The notes under the pieces were generated by a model. The model was given only the letters and a program-made list of their open reading frames with translations, did no database searches and was not told the DNA's origin. The position numbers and the translations under genes are program-made. Shown here piece by piece: positions 51,486 through 62,400 of a stretch of 64,000 nucleotides of DNA. The stretch lies in assembly GCF_003315035.1 (NCBI RefSeq), contig NZ_QNRE01000006.1, forward strand, positions 248,001 to 312,000. The letters are read 5' to 3'. Numbering within the stretch: the first letter of the stretch is position 1; the number at the start of each line of letters is the position of its first letter. This DNA comes from Nocardia puris (GTDB lineage Bacteria; Actinomycetota; Actinomycetes; Mycobacteriales; Mycobacteriaceae).

Positions 51486-52181
51486 ATGAGCCCGACCGAA
51501 GTGCGCACCGACGCGTTCGCCACCCTCGCGCAGACCCTCGACGAGCGCTGGACCTGCCGCCAGTTCCGCCCCGAACCGGTGCCGAGGCAGACCATCGAGG
51601 ACCTGCTGCGCGTCGCCCAGCGCACGCCCTCGTGGTGCAACACCCAACCGTGGCAGCTCGCGGTCACCGAGGGCGCGGCCACCGAACGCTTCCGGGCGGC
51701 ACTGCTCGAGCACGTCCGAACTGCCGCTCCCGCAACGGATTTCGCGTTCCCCGCCCGCTACGACGGCATCTACCGGGACCGCAGGCGCGAGTGCGGTTTC
51801 CAGCTCTACGACAGCGTCGGCGTCGTCAAAGGCGACCACGAGGGCACCACCCGCCAGGCCCTGCGCAACTTCGAACTCTTCGACGCCCCGCACGTCGCGA
51901 TCGTCACCACCGAGGCCGATCTCGGCGTCTACGGCGCCGTCGACTGCGGCCTCTACATCGGCACCTTCCTACTGGCCGCCCAGACCCTCGGCCTCGGCGC
52001 GGCGCCGCAAGCCGCCCTCGCCTCCTACGCGCCCTTCCTGCGCGAGCACTTCGCCTTCCCCGACAACCGCCGCGTCGTCGCCGCCATCTCCTTCGGCTAC
52101 CCCGACACCGACCACCCGGTCAACGGATTCCGCACCCGCCGCGCCGACCTGACCGAAGCCGTCACCTGGTTCGGAGAGTGA
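51486..52181 (+). CDS. Nitroreductase family flavoprotein
   Basis: 231 residues from ATG 51486 with GAAGGAGGCGGG upstream. FMN-dependent NAD(P)H oxidoreductase fold: WTCRQFRPEPVPRQTIEDLLRVAQRTPSWCNTQPWQ holds the N-terminal FMN-binding Arg and the Pro-Ser/Asn-x-Gln-Pro motif; VDCGLYIGTFLLAAQTLGLGAAP gives the second FMN contact and RRVVAAISFGYPD the C-terminal strand. Typical length. Substrate not predictable (nitroaromatics, quinones or an enal). Divergent from the lipoprotein gene across about 260 bp. Confidence 0.92.
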   Translation: MSPTEVRTDAFATLAQTLDERWTCRQFRPEPVPRQTIEDLLRVAQRTPSWCNTQPWQLAVTEGAATERFRAALLEHVRTAAPATDFAFPARYDGIYRDRRRECGFQLYDSVGVVKGDHEGTTRQALRNFELFDAPHVAIVTTEADLGVYGAVDCGLYIGTFLLAAQTLGLGAAPQAALASYAPFLREHFAFPDNRRVVAAISFGYPDTDHPVNGFRTRRADLTEAVTWFGE

Positions 52182-52599
52182 ACTGGGCCGGTGCGCGAGC
52201 CGATCGACGCCGCGGTCGCCACGCACACCGGCGTTCGCCCCGAGGTGGACAGCGACGCACAGCATCGGCAACCCGGACTCTCGGCGATCGAGCCGTTGCA
52301 TGGAATCGCGACCGCGCGCCGCCGACAGCCGATCGGCAAAGGCTCCACACAGCGGGAGACGGCGTGTGCCTGCCCGGACGGCGTGAATTCGGCGCGCGGA
52401 GTAGCGGCACTCGAGCGGGAGGGCGCCGGATGCTCGGGTGACTACACAGGTCGCCCAGCTCGATCGGCAATCCGGACCTGACCGGCACGCGATCCCGCGC
52501 ACGCCGCGTTCGCCCACCATCTCGCACCATAGGCACTGTGCCCCAACCGATTCCACGCTCCGACCACGAAATCTCGCACCGCGTTTCACGTGCCGGACG
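52182..52599. other. 418-bp intergenic region between convergent genes
   Basis: Lies between the nitroreductase (plus) and HxlR (minus) stops. A 96-codon plus-strand frame from GTG 52191 has mixed third positions and no ribosome binding site, so I do not call it a gene. The words GATCGGCAA and CGGCAA recur three times, but no larger repeat or hairpin stands out. It may hold a degraded gene. Confidence 0.3.
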
Positions 52600-53076
52600 T
52601 CAACCCACGCGACGATCCACCCCGGGCGCGCCCGCCAACCCCGGTCCCGGCTCCGGCGTGACGTCGCGCGCCGTGAGTTCGGTTCCGCATTCGTCGCACT
52701 CCAGCCGGACGTGCGCCTCACCGGTGCAGTCGCGGTGGGTGTAGCGCACGGGCGGGCCGTCGGGCGCCATGTAGGTGTCGCCCCAGTCGCGGATGGCGAG
52801 GAGGATCGGGTAGATGTCGTGGCCCTTCTGAGTGAGCCGGTACTCCTCGTGGGCGCCCACCGCCGCCTTCTGCTTCACCAGGATGCCGTGCTCGATGAGG
52901 CGGTCCAGGCGATCCTGGAGCCGGCCGCGGGAGATGCCGAGCGCGCTCTGGAACGCGTTGAAGCGACGGATGCCGGAGAAGGCGTACTTGAGGATGACCA
53001 GGGTCCAGCGGTCCCCGAGGATCACCAGCGGCCGTGTGATCGAACACGGTTCCTCGGCCAGTTCCTCGTAGCGCAC
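52600..53076 (-). CDS. HxlR-type winged helix regulator with C-terminal Cys motif
   Basis: 158 residues, GTG start at 53076. HxlR signature in EPCSITRPLVILGDRWTLVILKYAFSGIRRFNAFQSALGISRGRLQDRLDRLIEHGILV, then the wing EEYRLTQKGHDIYPILLAIRDWGD. The C-terminal tail adds CTGEAHVRLECDECGTEL, where three or four Cys could bind zinc or sense redox state. The conserved Cys near the N-terminus is also kept. Many HxlR proteins regulate adjacent oxidoreductases; the nitroreductase is the nearest candidate. The last ~20 residues are Pro/Gly-rich. Confidence 0.88.
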   Translation of the reverse strand: MRYEELAEEPCSITRPLVILGDRWTLVILKYAFSGIRRFNAFQSALGISRGRLQDRLDRLIEHGILVKQKAAVGAHEEYRLTQKGHDIYPILLAIRDWGDTYMAPDGPPVRYTHRDCTGEAHVRLECDECGTELTARDVTPEPGPGLAGAPGVDRRVG

Positions 53077-53137
53077 TCCCCGATGCTACCCAGCCGGCGG
53101 GCGCGCGCCCACGGTCTCGCCGGATCCGGGCGCCCGG

Positions 53138-53332
53138 TCAGCGCCGGTGGATGTAGTAGTCGAACGAGCCGTCCTCGGGATCGGCGTGCAGCGGCCACTC
53201 CTCGGTCTCCACCGCGCGCCGCCACCGCAGGGGCCGTCGCGCATCGCACTCGGCCAGCAACATCGCGTCCGTCAGTGAGACACCGCGGCCGAGCACCTGT
53301 TCCTCCACCCCGCAGAACTCGCAGCCGTGCAC
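53138..53332 (-). CDS. Small Cys-containing protein downstream of accD6
   Basis: 64 residues if started at GTG 53332, which has a purine-rich GAGGTCAAGAAG upstream. The same frame is open to 53590, but that extension is made of a tandem repeat. It begins MHGCEFCGVEEQVLGRGVSL and ends with PLHADPEDGSFDYYIHRR. The CxxC pair could bind metal. The acidic, aromatic C-terminus is protein-like and third positions are G/C-rich. No family recognised. It lies at the end of the FAS-II minus-strand cluster but is separated from accD6 by the repeat. Confidence 0.5.
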   Translation of the reverse strand: MHGCEFCGVEEQVLGRGVSLTDAMLLAECDARRPLRWRRAVETEEWPLHADPEDGSFDYYIHRR

Positions 53333-53343
53333 CTTCTTGACCT

Positions 53344-53560
53344 CGAACGAAGAGCCAACGCCTTCGGCGTCTTGCTTGGCATCTAGTGCCGTCGCAACAG
53401 GTGACGGCCCCTGGTCACCGACGTGCCGACAGCGTTCGTGACTCGCGGAGCCGACGCCTGCGGCGTATTGCTCGGCAGCCGGTGCCGCCGCAACAAGTGA
53501 CGGCCTCTGGTCGCCGAGGTGACCAGGGTGTTCGTGATCGGCGGAAGCCAACACCGTCGA
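53344..53560. repeat. Imperfect tandem repeat, ~96-bp period, about 2.3 copies
   Basis: Copy 1 starts near 53350 (GAGCCAACGCCTTCGGCGT), copy 2 near 53446 (GAGCCGACGCCTGCGGCGT) and a third begins near 53545 (AAGCCAACACCGTCGA). Shared internal words include GTGACGGCC, CTGGTC and GCGTTCGTG/GTGTTCGTG. It fills the gap between the small Cys protein and the accD6 stop. It may be part of a dispersed family; no IS features were seen. Confidence 0.7.
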
Positions 53561-53591
53561 TGTCCCCGGGAGGCAACTCACCGGTCTCACA

Positions 53592-55025
53592 TCACAGCGG
53601 GATGTTCTTGTGGTGGCTCTTGCGCGCGGGTGCCGCGGCCAGGGCGGCGGCGATGGTGCTGCGGGTCTTGGCCGGGTCGATGACCTCGTCCACCACCCCG
53701 ATCGCGAGGGCGCGCTCGACGCCGCCCGCGATCTTCTCGTGCTCGGCGGTGAGCCGTTCGTGCAGCGCTTCGCGCTCCTCCTCGGGGGCGGCCGCGAGGG
53801 CCTTCTTGTGGAGGATGCCGACCGCGGCCTTGGCGCCCATCACGGCGACCTCGGAACCGGGCCAGGCGTACACGGCGGTGGCGCCGAGCGCGCGGGCGTT
53901 CATCGCGATGTAGGCGCCGCCGTAGATCTTGCGGGTCACCAGCGTGACACGCGGGACGCGGGCCTCGGCGAAGGCGTGCAGCAGCTTCGCGCCGCGGCGC
54001 ACCACGCCCTCCCACTCCTGGCTGACGCCGGGCAGGTAGCCGGGGACGTCGGTCACCACGATCAGCGGGATGCCGAACGCGTCGCACAGGCGCACGAAAC
54101 GCGCGGCCTTCTCGGCGCTTTCGGAGTTGAGGCAACCACCCAGGCGCAGCGGGTTGTTCGCCAGCACGCCGACGGTGCGACCGCCGAGGCGGCCCAGACC
54201 CACCACCATGCTGCGGGCGTACCCGGCCTGGAGTTCCTCGAAGGACGACTCGCCGTCCACGTTGTCGAGCAGTTCGTGCACCAGCGGCTTCACGTCGTAG
54301 GCGCGCCTCGCCGACTCGGGCAGCATGGCCTTGAGGTCGACATCGCCGTGCGCGGCGGCGGCCAGGTCGAATTCGCCCTGTTCGGCGAACATCGAGACCA
54401 GGCGGCGGGCACGGTGCAGGGCGTCGGCCTCGTCGTCGGCGACGATGTGGCACACACCGGACTTCTTGCCGTGGGTGTCGGGGCCGCCGAGGGTGGCCAT
54501 GTCCACCTGCTCGCCGGTCACGCTGCGCACCACGTCGGGGCCGGTGACGAAGACGCGGCCCTCGGGGGCCATGATCACGATGTCGGTCAGCGCCGGACCG
54601 TAGGCGGCGCCACCCGCGGCGAAGCCGAGCACCACCGAAATCTGCGGGACCAGGCCGGACGCGCGGACCATGGCCTCGAAGACCAGACCGACCGCGTGCA
54701 GGGCCTCGACGCCCTCGGCGAGCCGGGCGCCGCCCGAATGCCAGAGGCCGACGACGGGAATGCCGGAGTCGATGGCGGTGTCGATCGCGTCGACGATGTG
54801 CTTGCACCCCTCCACGCCCATCGCGCCGCCCATGACGGTCGCGTCGGAGCAGTAGGCCACGGTGCGCACACCGTCGACCTCGCCGATCGCGGCCAGCACA
54901 CCGGACTTGTCGCGCGGGTGCAGCGGCAGGACGGTGCCGGGATCGAAGAAGCGCTGGAGCCGGCCGAGCGGATCGCGCGGGTCGGTGGCGGTGTCAGTCT
55001 GAAACGCGGGTGCCAGGATCGTCAT
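53592..55025 (-). CDS. accD6: Acyl-CoA carboxylase carboxyltransferase subunit, AccD6
   Basis: 477 residues from ATG 55025, which has GAGGAG 8 nt upstream; a GTG three codons earlier is too close to the site. Beta subunit that, with an AccA-type alpha subunit, makes malonyl-CoA for FAS-II elongation. Features: GVEGCKHIVDAIDTAI, LWHSGGARLAEGVEALH, VLGFAAGGAAYGPALTD, GGPDTHGKKSGVCH, and in the second crotonase half VTDVPGYLPGVSQE and KIYGGAYIAM. The C-terminus ends KSHHKNIPL as in other AccD proteins. Last gene of the fabD-acpM-kasA-accD6 order, as in M. tuberculosis. Confidence 0.94.
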   Translation of the reverse strand: MTILAPAFQTDTATDPRDPLGRLQRFFDPGTVLPLHPRDKSGVLAAIGEVDGVRTVAYCSDATVMGGAMGVEGCKHIVDAIDTAIDSGIPVVGLWHSGGARLAEGVEALHAVGLVFEAMVRASGLVPQISVVLGFAAGGAAYGPALTDIVIMAPEGRVFVTGPDVVRSVTGEQVDMATLGGPDTHGKKSGVCHIVADDEADALHRARRLVSMFAEQGEFDLAAAAHGDVDLKAMLPESARRAYDVKPLVHELLDNVDGESSFEELQAGYARSMVVGLGRLGGRTVGVLANNPLRLGGCLNSESAEKAARFVRLCDAFGIPLIVVTDVPGYLPGVSQEWEGVVRRGAKLLHAFAEARVPRVTLVTRKIYGGAYIAMNARALGATAVYAWPGSEVAVMGAKAAVGILHKKALAAAPEEEREALHERLTAEHEKIAGGVERALAIGVVDEVIDPAKTRSTIAAALAAAPARKSHHKNIPL

Positions 55026-55084
55026 CGCGTTCACTCCTCAGAAGAGATCTGCGTGCCGCTACTGCGGCTGCGTATGTCGAATCA

Positions 55085-55114
55085 CCGGTGGGGCCGTGTA
55101 TCCGGCCCCACCGG
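55085..55114 (-). promoter_or_regulatory. Strong intercistronic hairpin between kasA and accD6
   Basis: Perfect 12-bp arms CCGGTGGGGCCG (55085-55096) and CGGCCCCACCGG (55103-55114) with a 6-nt loop. It lies in the 116-bp gap, about 60 nt before accD6. It could reduce accD6 expression relative to kasA by partial termination, or protect the kasA 3' end. In M. tuberculosis kasB occupies this place. Confidence 0.6.
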
Positions 55115-55141
55115 GAATCCGTTGTGCAGTCAGTCGTGCGG

Positions 55142-56392
55142 CTATGCGCGACCGAAGGCGAGCGCGACATTGTGCCCACCGAAACCGAAGGAGTTGTTGA
55201 TCGCGTACTCGATCTCCTGGCGGCGGGCTTCGCCCTTCACCACGTCGAGGTCGATCTCCGGGTCCTGGTTGTCCAGGTTCAGCGTCGGCGGGACAATGCC
55301 GTCCCGGATGCTGAGGATCGTCAGCACCGACTCGAGGGCGCCGACGGCGCCGATCGAGTGGCCCAGTGCCGACTTGGGCGCGTAGACCGACGGGTGGTTG
55401 CCGACGGCCTTGTTGATCGCGTTCGCCTCCGCGGTATCACCGATCGGGGTGGCGGTGGCGTGCGCGTTGATGTGGGTGATGTCCTGCTTGGACAGCCCGG
55501 CGGTCTGCATCGCGCGGGTCATCGCGCGAGCGGCCCCGGTGCCCTCGGGATCCGGCGCCACCAGGTGGAAGCCGTCCGAGGTGATGCCTGCGCCGAGCAG
55601 GCGGGCGTGGATGGTGGCACCGCGCGCCTTCGCGTGCTCCTCGGTCTCGATCACCATCAGCGCACCGGCCTCACCGAAGACGAAGCCGTCACGGTCCTTG
55701 TCGAACGGACGCGAGGCGCCCTTCGGGTCGTCGTTGCGGGTGCTCATCGCGCGCATCATGGAGAACGCCGCGATCGGCACCGAATCGATGAACCCTTCGA
55801 CACCACCGGTGACCATGATGTCCGCGTCGCCCATCACGATCATCCGCCACGCGTTCGCGATGGCTTCCGATCCGGACGAGCACGCCGAGACCGGAGTGAC
55901 CACTCCCGCCCTGGCCTTCAGCTCGAGCCCGACACAGGCCGACGGGCCGTTCGGCATGACCATCTGAACAGCGAGCGGCGAGATCTTGCGGTAGCCGCCG
56001 TTCTTCAGCTTGTCGACCGAGTCGATCAGCGCGTCGCCGCCGCCGAGACCGGTGCCGATGGCCACGCCCAGACGGTCGTGGTCGACCTCGGGGCTGCCCG
56101 CGTTCTTCCACACCTCGCGACCGAGGACGGTCGCCAGGCGCTCGACGTAGGCCATGCGGCGGATCTCGACCCTGCTGAGCAGGGTATCGGGGTTGACCTT
56201 CAGGTGGCCGCCGATGCGGACCGGGAGGTCGTATTCCTCGACGAAGGAATCCTCGAGAACGTCGATGCCGCTCTCGCCGTTGAGGAGTCCCTTCCACGTC
56301 GCATCGACGTCGCCGGCGATCGACGTGGTCGCCGCCAGGCTCGTCACGACGACGTTGGGGAAGTTCCCGTTCAAGGTGGAAGGAGTGGTCAC
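55142..56392 (-). CDS. kasA: Beta-ketoacyl-ACP synthase, KasA-type
   Basis: 416 residues, GTG start. Condenses malonyl-AcpM with the growing acyl chain in mycolate-precursor elongation. Thiolase-fold motifs: catalytic Cys in VTPVSACSSGSEAIA, His in INAHATATPIGD, and the Lys-His motif APKSALGHSIGA; gatekeeper loop region NNSFGFGGHN. Length equals KasA of M. tuberculosis. It is the only KAS in the operon, with no kasB copy downstream. It starts 9 bp after the acpM stop, so the two are tightly coupled. Confidence 0.95.
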   Translation of the reverse strand: MTTPSTLNGNFPNVVVTSLAATTSIAGDVDATWKGLLNGESGIDVLEDSFVEEYDLPVRIGGHLKVNPDTLLSRVEIRRMAYVERLATVLGREVWKNAGSPEVDHDRLGVAIGTGLGGGDALIDSVDKLKNGGYRKISPLAVQMVMPNGPSACVGLELKARAGVVTPVSACSSGSEAIANAWRMIVMGDADIMVTGGVEGFIDSVPIAAFSMMRAMSTRNDDPKGASRPFDKDRDGFVFGEAGALMVIETEEHAKARGATIHARLLGAGITSDGFHLVAPDPEGTGAARAMTRAMQTAGLSKQDITHINAHATATPIGDTAEANAINKAVGNHPSVYAPKSALGHSIGAVGALESVLTILSIRDGIVPPTLNLDNQDPEIDLDVVKGEARRQEIEYAINNSFGFGGHNVALAFGRA

Positions 56393-56401
56393 TGGTCGGC
56401 C

Positions 56402-56701
56402 CTACTCGGCGTCGAACTTGGCCTTGAGCTCCGCGGCCGCGTCAGCGTTCTCGGCCTCGAGCTTCTGGATGTAGGCGACAGCGTCGCCGACCGTCTTCAA
56501 GCTGGCCAGATCCTCGTCGGGGATCTTCACACCGTACTTGTCCTCGGTCTGCACAGCGATCTCGACCATGGACAGCGAGTCGATGTCCAGGTCATCGACG
56601 AAGGACTTCTCGATCGTCACCTCGGAGGGCTCGATACCCGTGACCTCTTCGATGATCTTGCCGAGTTCCTCGACGATTTGTTCCTGGGTCAGAGCGGCCA
56701 C
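56402..56701 (-). CDS. acpM: Meromycolate extension acyl carrier protein
   Basis: 99 residues from GTG 56701 (GGGAG ribosome site 7 nt upstream). Four-helix ACP with the phosphopantetheine serine in DLDIDSLSMVEIAV (~Ser 41). The acidic C-terminal extension after the ACP core (LEAENADAAAELKAKFDAE) is the AcpM hallmark, and GIEPSEVTIEKSFVDDL precedes the site. It carries acyl chains between FabD, KasA and the reductases. The 125-bp leader before it is unusually A-rich for this genome, probably giving an unstructured, efficient translation start. Confidence 0.96.
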   Translation of the reverse strand: MAALTQEQIVEELGKIIEEVTGIEPSEVTIEKSFVDDLDIDSLSMVEIAVQTEDKYGVKIPDEDLASLKTVGDAVAYIQKLEAENADAAAELKAKFDAE

Positions 56702-56826
56702 TTGGTGGCTCCCTTCTTGTTCCTTTTGGTAGGGCTCTTCTTGTTTTTCGGGCCGAAGCCGCCGGTAGTTACCGTCGGTTCGGTCACGACCTCGCATTTA
56801 TCGCGATGCGGGGCCGCGGAGGAAAG

Positions 56827-57741
56827 CTAGCCGGACGCGGTGAGCTCGGCCAACGCGGGGAGGTCTTCCGGGGTCTTCAGGGCCAGCGTGGGCGTGCCCT
56901 TCAGTTCCCTCTTGGCGATACCGACCAGCGTTCCGGCCGGTGGCAGCTCCGCCACCGCCGAGACACCGGCCTGCCGGACGGTCTCCGTGCACAGATCCCA
57001 CCGCACCGGCCGGGTGACCTGTGCGGCGAGCTTCTCGATCGCGTCGCGGCCCGAGGCGACCGGCTGACCGTCGAAGTTCGACAGCAGCGTGCGCACCGGA
57101 TCGTTCGGCGTGATCTGGGCGATCGCCTCGGCGACCGCGTCCTGGGCCGGAGCCATGAACGCGGTGTGGAAGGCGCCCGCCACCGGCAGGGCCCGGACCC
57201 GCGCCTTCTCGGGCGGGTTCGCGGCCAGTTCGGCCAGCGCGTCCAGCTTGCCCGCGGCCACGATCTGGCCGACCGCGTTGCGGTTGGCCGGGACGAGGTC
57301 GAGTTCGGCCAGGCGCGCCAGCACGGCGGCTTCGTCGCCACCGAGCACCGCGGACATACCGGTCGGCTCGAGCGCGCACGCCTTGGCCATCTCCGCACCG
57401 CGGATGGCGGCCAGGGTGACCGCCTCGTCGGCGCTGATGACGCCGGCGACGGCGGCGGCGGCGAACTCGCCGACCGAATGTCCGGCGACGATGGTAGCGG
57501 CAGGAAGCGCGTCCTGGTCGACTTCCGCGAACGCCAGCAGCGCGGCGGCCACGACGAGCGGCTGGGTCACCGAGGTGTCGACGATCTCCTCCGCCGTCGC
57601 GGTCGTGCCGAGGCGGACGAGATCCAGACCGGACGACTTCGACCAGAGCGCGAGCCGGTCGGCGGCGCCGGGGAGGTCGAGCCAAGGCCCGAGCATGCCG
57701 GGAGTCTGAGAGCCCTGTCCAGGGGCGAACAACGCGATCAC
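56827..57741 (-). CDS. fabD: Malonyl-CoA:ACP transacylase
   Basis: 304 residues from GTG 57741; the longer ORF extends into the operator region and is rejected. Loads malonate onto AcpM. Motifs: FAPGQGSQTPGML (oxyanion), nucleophile elbow VAGHSVGEFAAAAVAG (Ser ~90), Arg in AIRGAEMAKAC and His in PVAGAFHTAFM. First gene of the FAS-II operon, whose upstream region carries two palindromes. Homologue of Rv2243. Confidence 0.95.
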   Translation of the reverse strand: MIALFAPGQGSQTPGMLGPWLDLPGAADRLALWSKSSGLDLVRLGTTATAEEIVDTSVTQPLVVAAALLAFAEVDQDALPAATIVAGHSVGEFAAAAVAGVISADEAVTLAAIRGAEMAKACALEPTGMSAVLGGDEAAVLARLAELDLVPANRNAVGQIVAAGKLDALAELAANPPEKARVRALPVAGAFHTAFMAPAQDAVAEAIAQITPNDPVRTLLSNFDGQPVASGRDAIEKLAAQVTRPVRWDLCTETVRQAGVSAVAELPPAGTLVGIAKRELKGTPTLALKTPEDLPALAELTASG

Positions 57742-57807
57742 GCCTCTAAGACAACACTGTGAGCCCCGCCGCACGAGATGTCGGCGCGAATGAAGCTTCC
57801 GGACCGC

Positions 57808-57839
57808 TTTTGTGGGGGTCCCACAAAATCCCACGTGGG
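57808..57839 (-). promoter_or_regulatory. Candidate MabR operator upstream of fabD
   Basis: Two perfect inverted repeats side by side: TTTTGTGGG (57808-57816) with CCCACAAAA (57820-57828), 3-nt spacer; and CCCACGTGGG (57830-57839), a 10-bp palindrome. They lie 67-98 bp upstream of the fabD start in the 128-bp gap after mabR. MabR is known in M. tuberculosis to bind the fasII promoter. That this is its site is inferred from position and symmetry. Confidence 0.6.
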
Positions 57840-57869
57840 TTGTCCGGATCGACCGACTCCCCGGATGCG

Positions 57870-59201
57870 TTACAGCCCTTCTCCGCCGAGTGAAAGGTGA
57901 GTTGCCTCTGGGGTGGGTGTTGACGATTCGTTACGTGTTCGTGTCAAACGACCCACTGTGGCTGCGATCCGGAGTACGTAGGCGTCCCGCGGATTCATCG
58001 GATCGCGGCCCGTGATCTCGGCGATCCGTTTGAGTCGGTAGCGAACGGTATTTGGATGGACGTACAGCTGACGGGCGCACGTCTCGACCGCTCCGCCGCA
58101 ATCCAGGTAGGCATCGAGGGTGTCCGCCAGCGCCGATCCCGCCGCGGCCAACGGGAGGACAAGATACTCGTTCAACGCGTCGACCGCAGCTCTATCCCCC
58201 AGCAAGGCGCGTTCGGGCAGAAGTTCGGCCGCGTGCACCGGCCGGGGCGCGCCCCGCCAGCCCACCACGGCCTCCATACCGGCCAGCGCCTCCACCGCGC
58301 TGGCGTGCGCCGCGCCCAGCGTGCGGGTGGTGGGGCCGATCACGACCGGGCCGTCGGAGAACACCTCCGCCAGCAGATCCGCCATGAACGGCGACACGTG
58401 ACTCGCCTCGCCCAGGTGACCGCTCACCACCATCACCAACCGCGCGCCCTGCACCACGGCCAGCGCCGCGCGACCGTGCCGCCCGGCGATGGTGTGCACC
58501 GCGCCCACCGACGAGACGCCCTGCTCCCCCGGCGGTGTGCCGACGAGCACGGTGGCGGGCGCGGTGGCGTCCCAGTTCAAGGTGGCCGCCCGGGAGAGCA
58601 TGTCCGGGCCGGTGTCGCCGCGCACCACGGCGTCCACCACCAGGGCTTCCAGGCGGGTGTCCCACGCGCCGCGGGATTCGGCGGCGCTGGCGTACACCGA
58701 GGCGGCGGCGAACCCGAGCTCACGCCCGTAGCGCAGCACCGCCTCGGTGAGCGCGACCAGCTGCCGGTCGTTGCGTGCCAGCGCGGGCAGCCACTGTTCG
58801 AAGAACTCCATGGCGACGCGCACCATGTCGACGGTCTGGCGCAGCGTCAGCCGCCGCGCCAGATCCTGCGGAATCACTTGGAAGGCGTCCAGGCTGAACC
58901 GGATATCGCTGTCGGGGTCCTGGAGCCATTCGAGGAAGTTCACCACCGCGGTCTGCACCAGCATCTGCACGCCCGCGCGCTGCGCGGCGTCCAGATCGGC
59001 GAAGAACGGCAACCGGTCCTGCATCGACCCGACCGCCTCGGTGGACAGCCGTCCCGAGAACTGCTTCACACGCTTGAGCAGCGTGTCCGGAAGCGGATCA
59101 CGGGTCTGCCGATTGGGGGAGAGCGCGCCCGTCGGCAGATACACCTCGTGCTCGGAGGAGCCTTCGGAGATCCGACGCGGCCGCGGCGGTTTACGTTCCA
59201 C
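57870..59201 (-). CDS. mabR: FAS-II transcriptional regulator, MabR-type (PucR/CdaR family)
   Basis: 443 residues, GTG start at 59201. The C-terminal PucR-type helix-turn-helix is clear: DTLDAYLDCGGAVETCARQLYVHPNTVRYRLKRIAEITGRDP (~370-415). The central region (~190-340) has the GGDEF-like fold of this family, and the N-terminal half is helical. Position directly before fabD and after aceE matches Rv2242 (MabR), which controls the fasII operon in response to acyl-CoA. It is transcribed with aceE (14 bp gap). The last ~25 residues after LTRTRNE are a Thr/Pro-rich tail. Confidence 0.92.
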   Translation of the reverse strand: MERKPPRPRRISEGSSEHEVYLPTGALSPNRQTRDPLPDTLLKRVKQFSGRLSTEAVGSMQDRLPFFADLDAAQRAGVQMLVQTAVVNFLEWLQDPDSDIRFSLDAFQVIPQDLARRLTLRQTVDMVRVAMEFFEQWLPALARNDRQLVALTEAVLRYGRELGFAAASVYASAAESRGAWDTRLEALVVDAVVRGDTGPDMLSRAATLNWDATAPATVLVGTPPGEQGVSSVGAVHTIAGRHGRAALAVVQGARLVMVVSGHLGEASHVSPFMADLLAEVFSDGPVVIGPTTRTLGAAHASAVEALAGMEAVVGWRGAPRPVHAAELLPERALLGDRAAVDALNEYLVLPLAAAGSALADTLDAYLDCGGAVETCARQLYVHPNTVRYRLKRIAEITGRDPMNPRDAYVLRIAATVGRLTRTRNESSTPTPEATHLSLGGEGL

Positions 59202-59215
59202 GTTCCAATTTTCCG

Positions 59216-62122
<2,907 letters not shown>

Positions 62123-62400
62123 AACTGCTCCTCGTACAGGGGGTGGACAAGCTGATGGCGTCGGTATCCCCGAACGGTCGCGCTGGTGGGCGGACCGCCC
62201 GTTACGAATGGTGTGGCGCACCCTCCATCCTTGCCGAGGATGCGTCCCAGGTCATCATGTCAGCCGGAAATCCAGTACCGTTTGCAGAAAACGGGTTACT
62301 CCCCAGTTGCCCCGGTGCGCATCGCGAACCGGGCGCGTCGAGCTGCCCGATCGCCTGTGCCGAAGGTCGCCGAATGGACAACGTGAGAGCGGGGAGGACG

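Noticed and set aside
52191..52481. 96-codon plus-strand ORF
   Set aside because: Third-position G/C bias is weak, there is no ribosome binding site, and the sequence has no fold character. Kept as intergenic.
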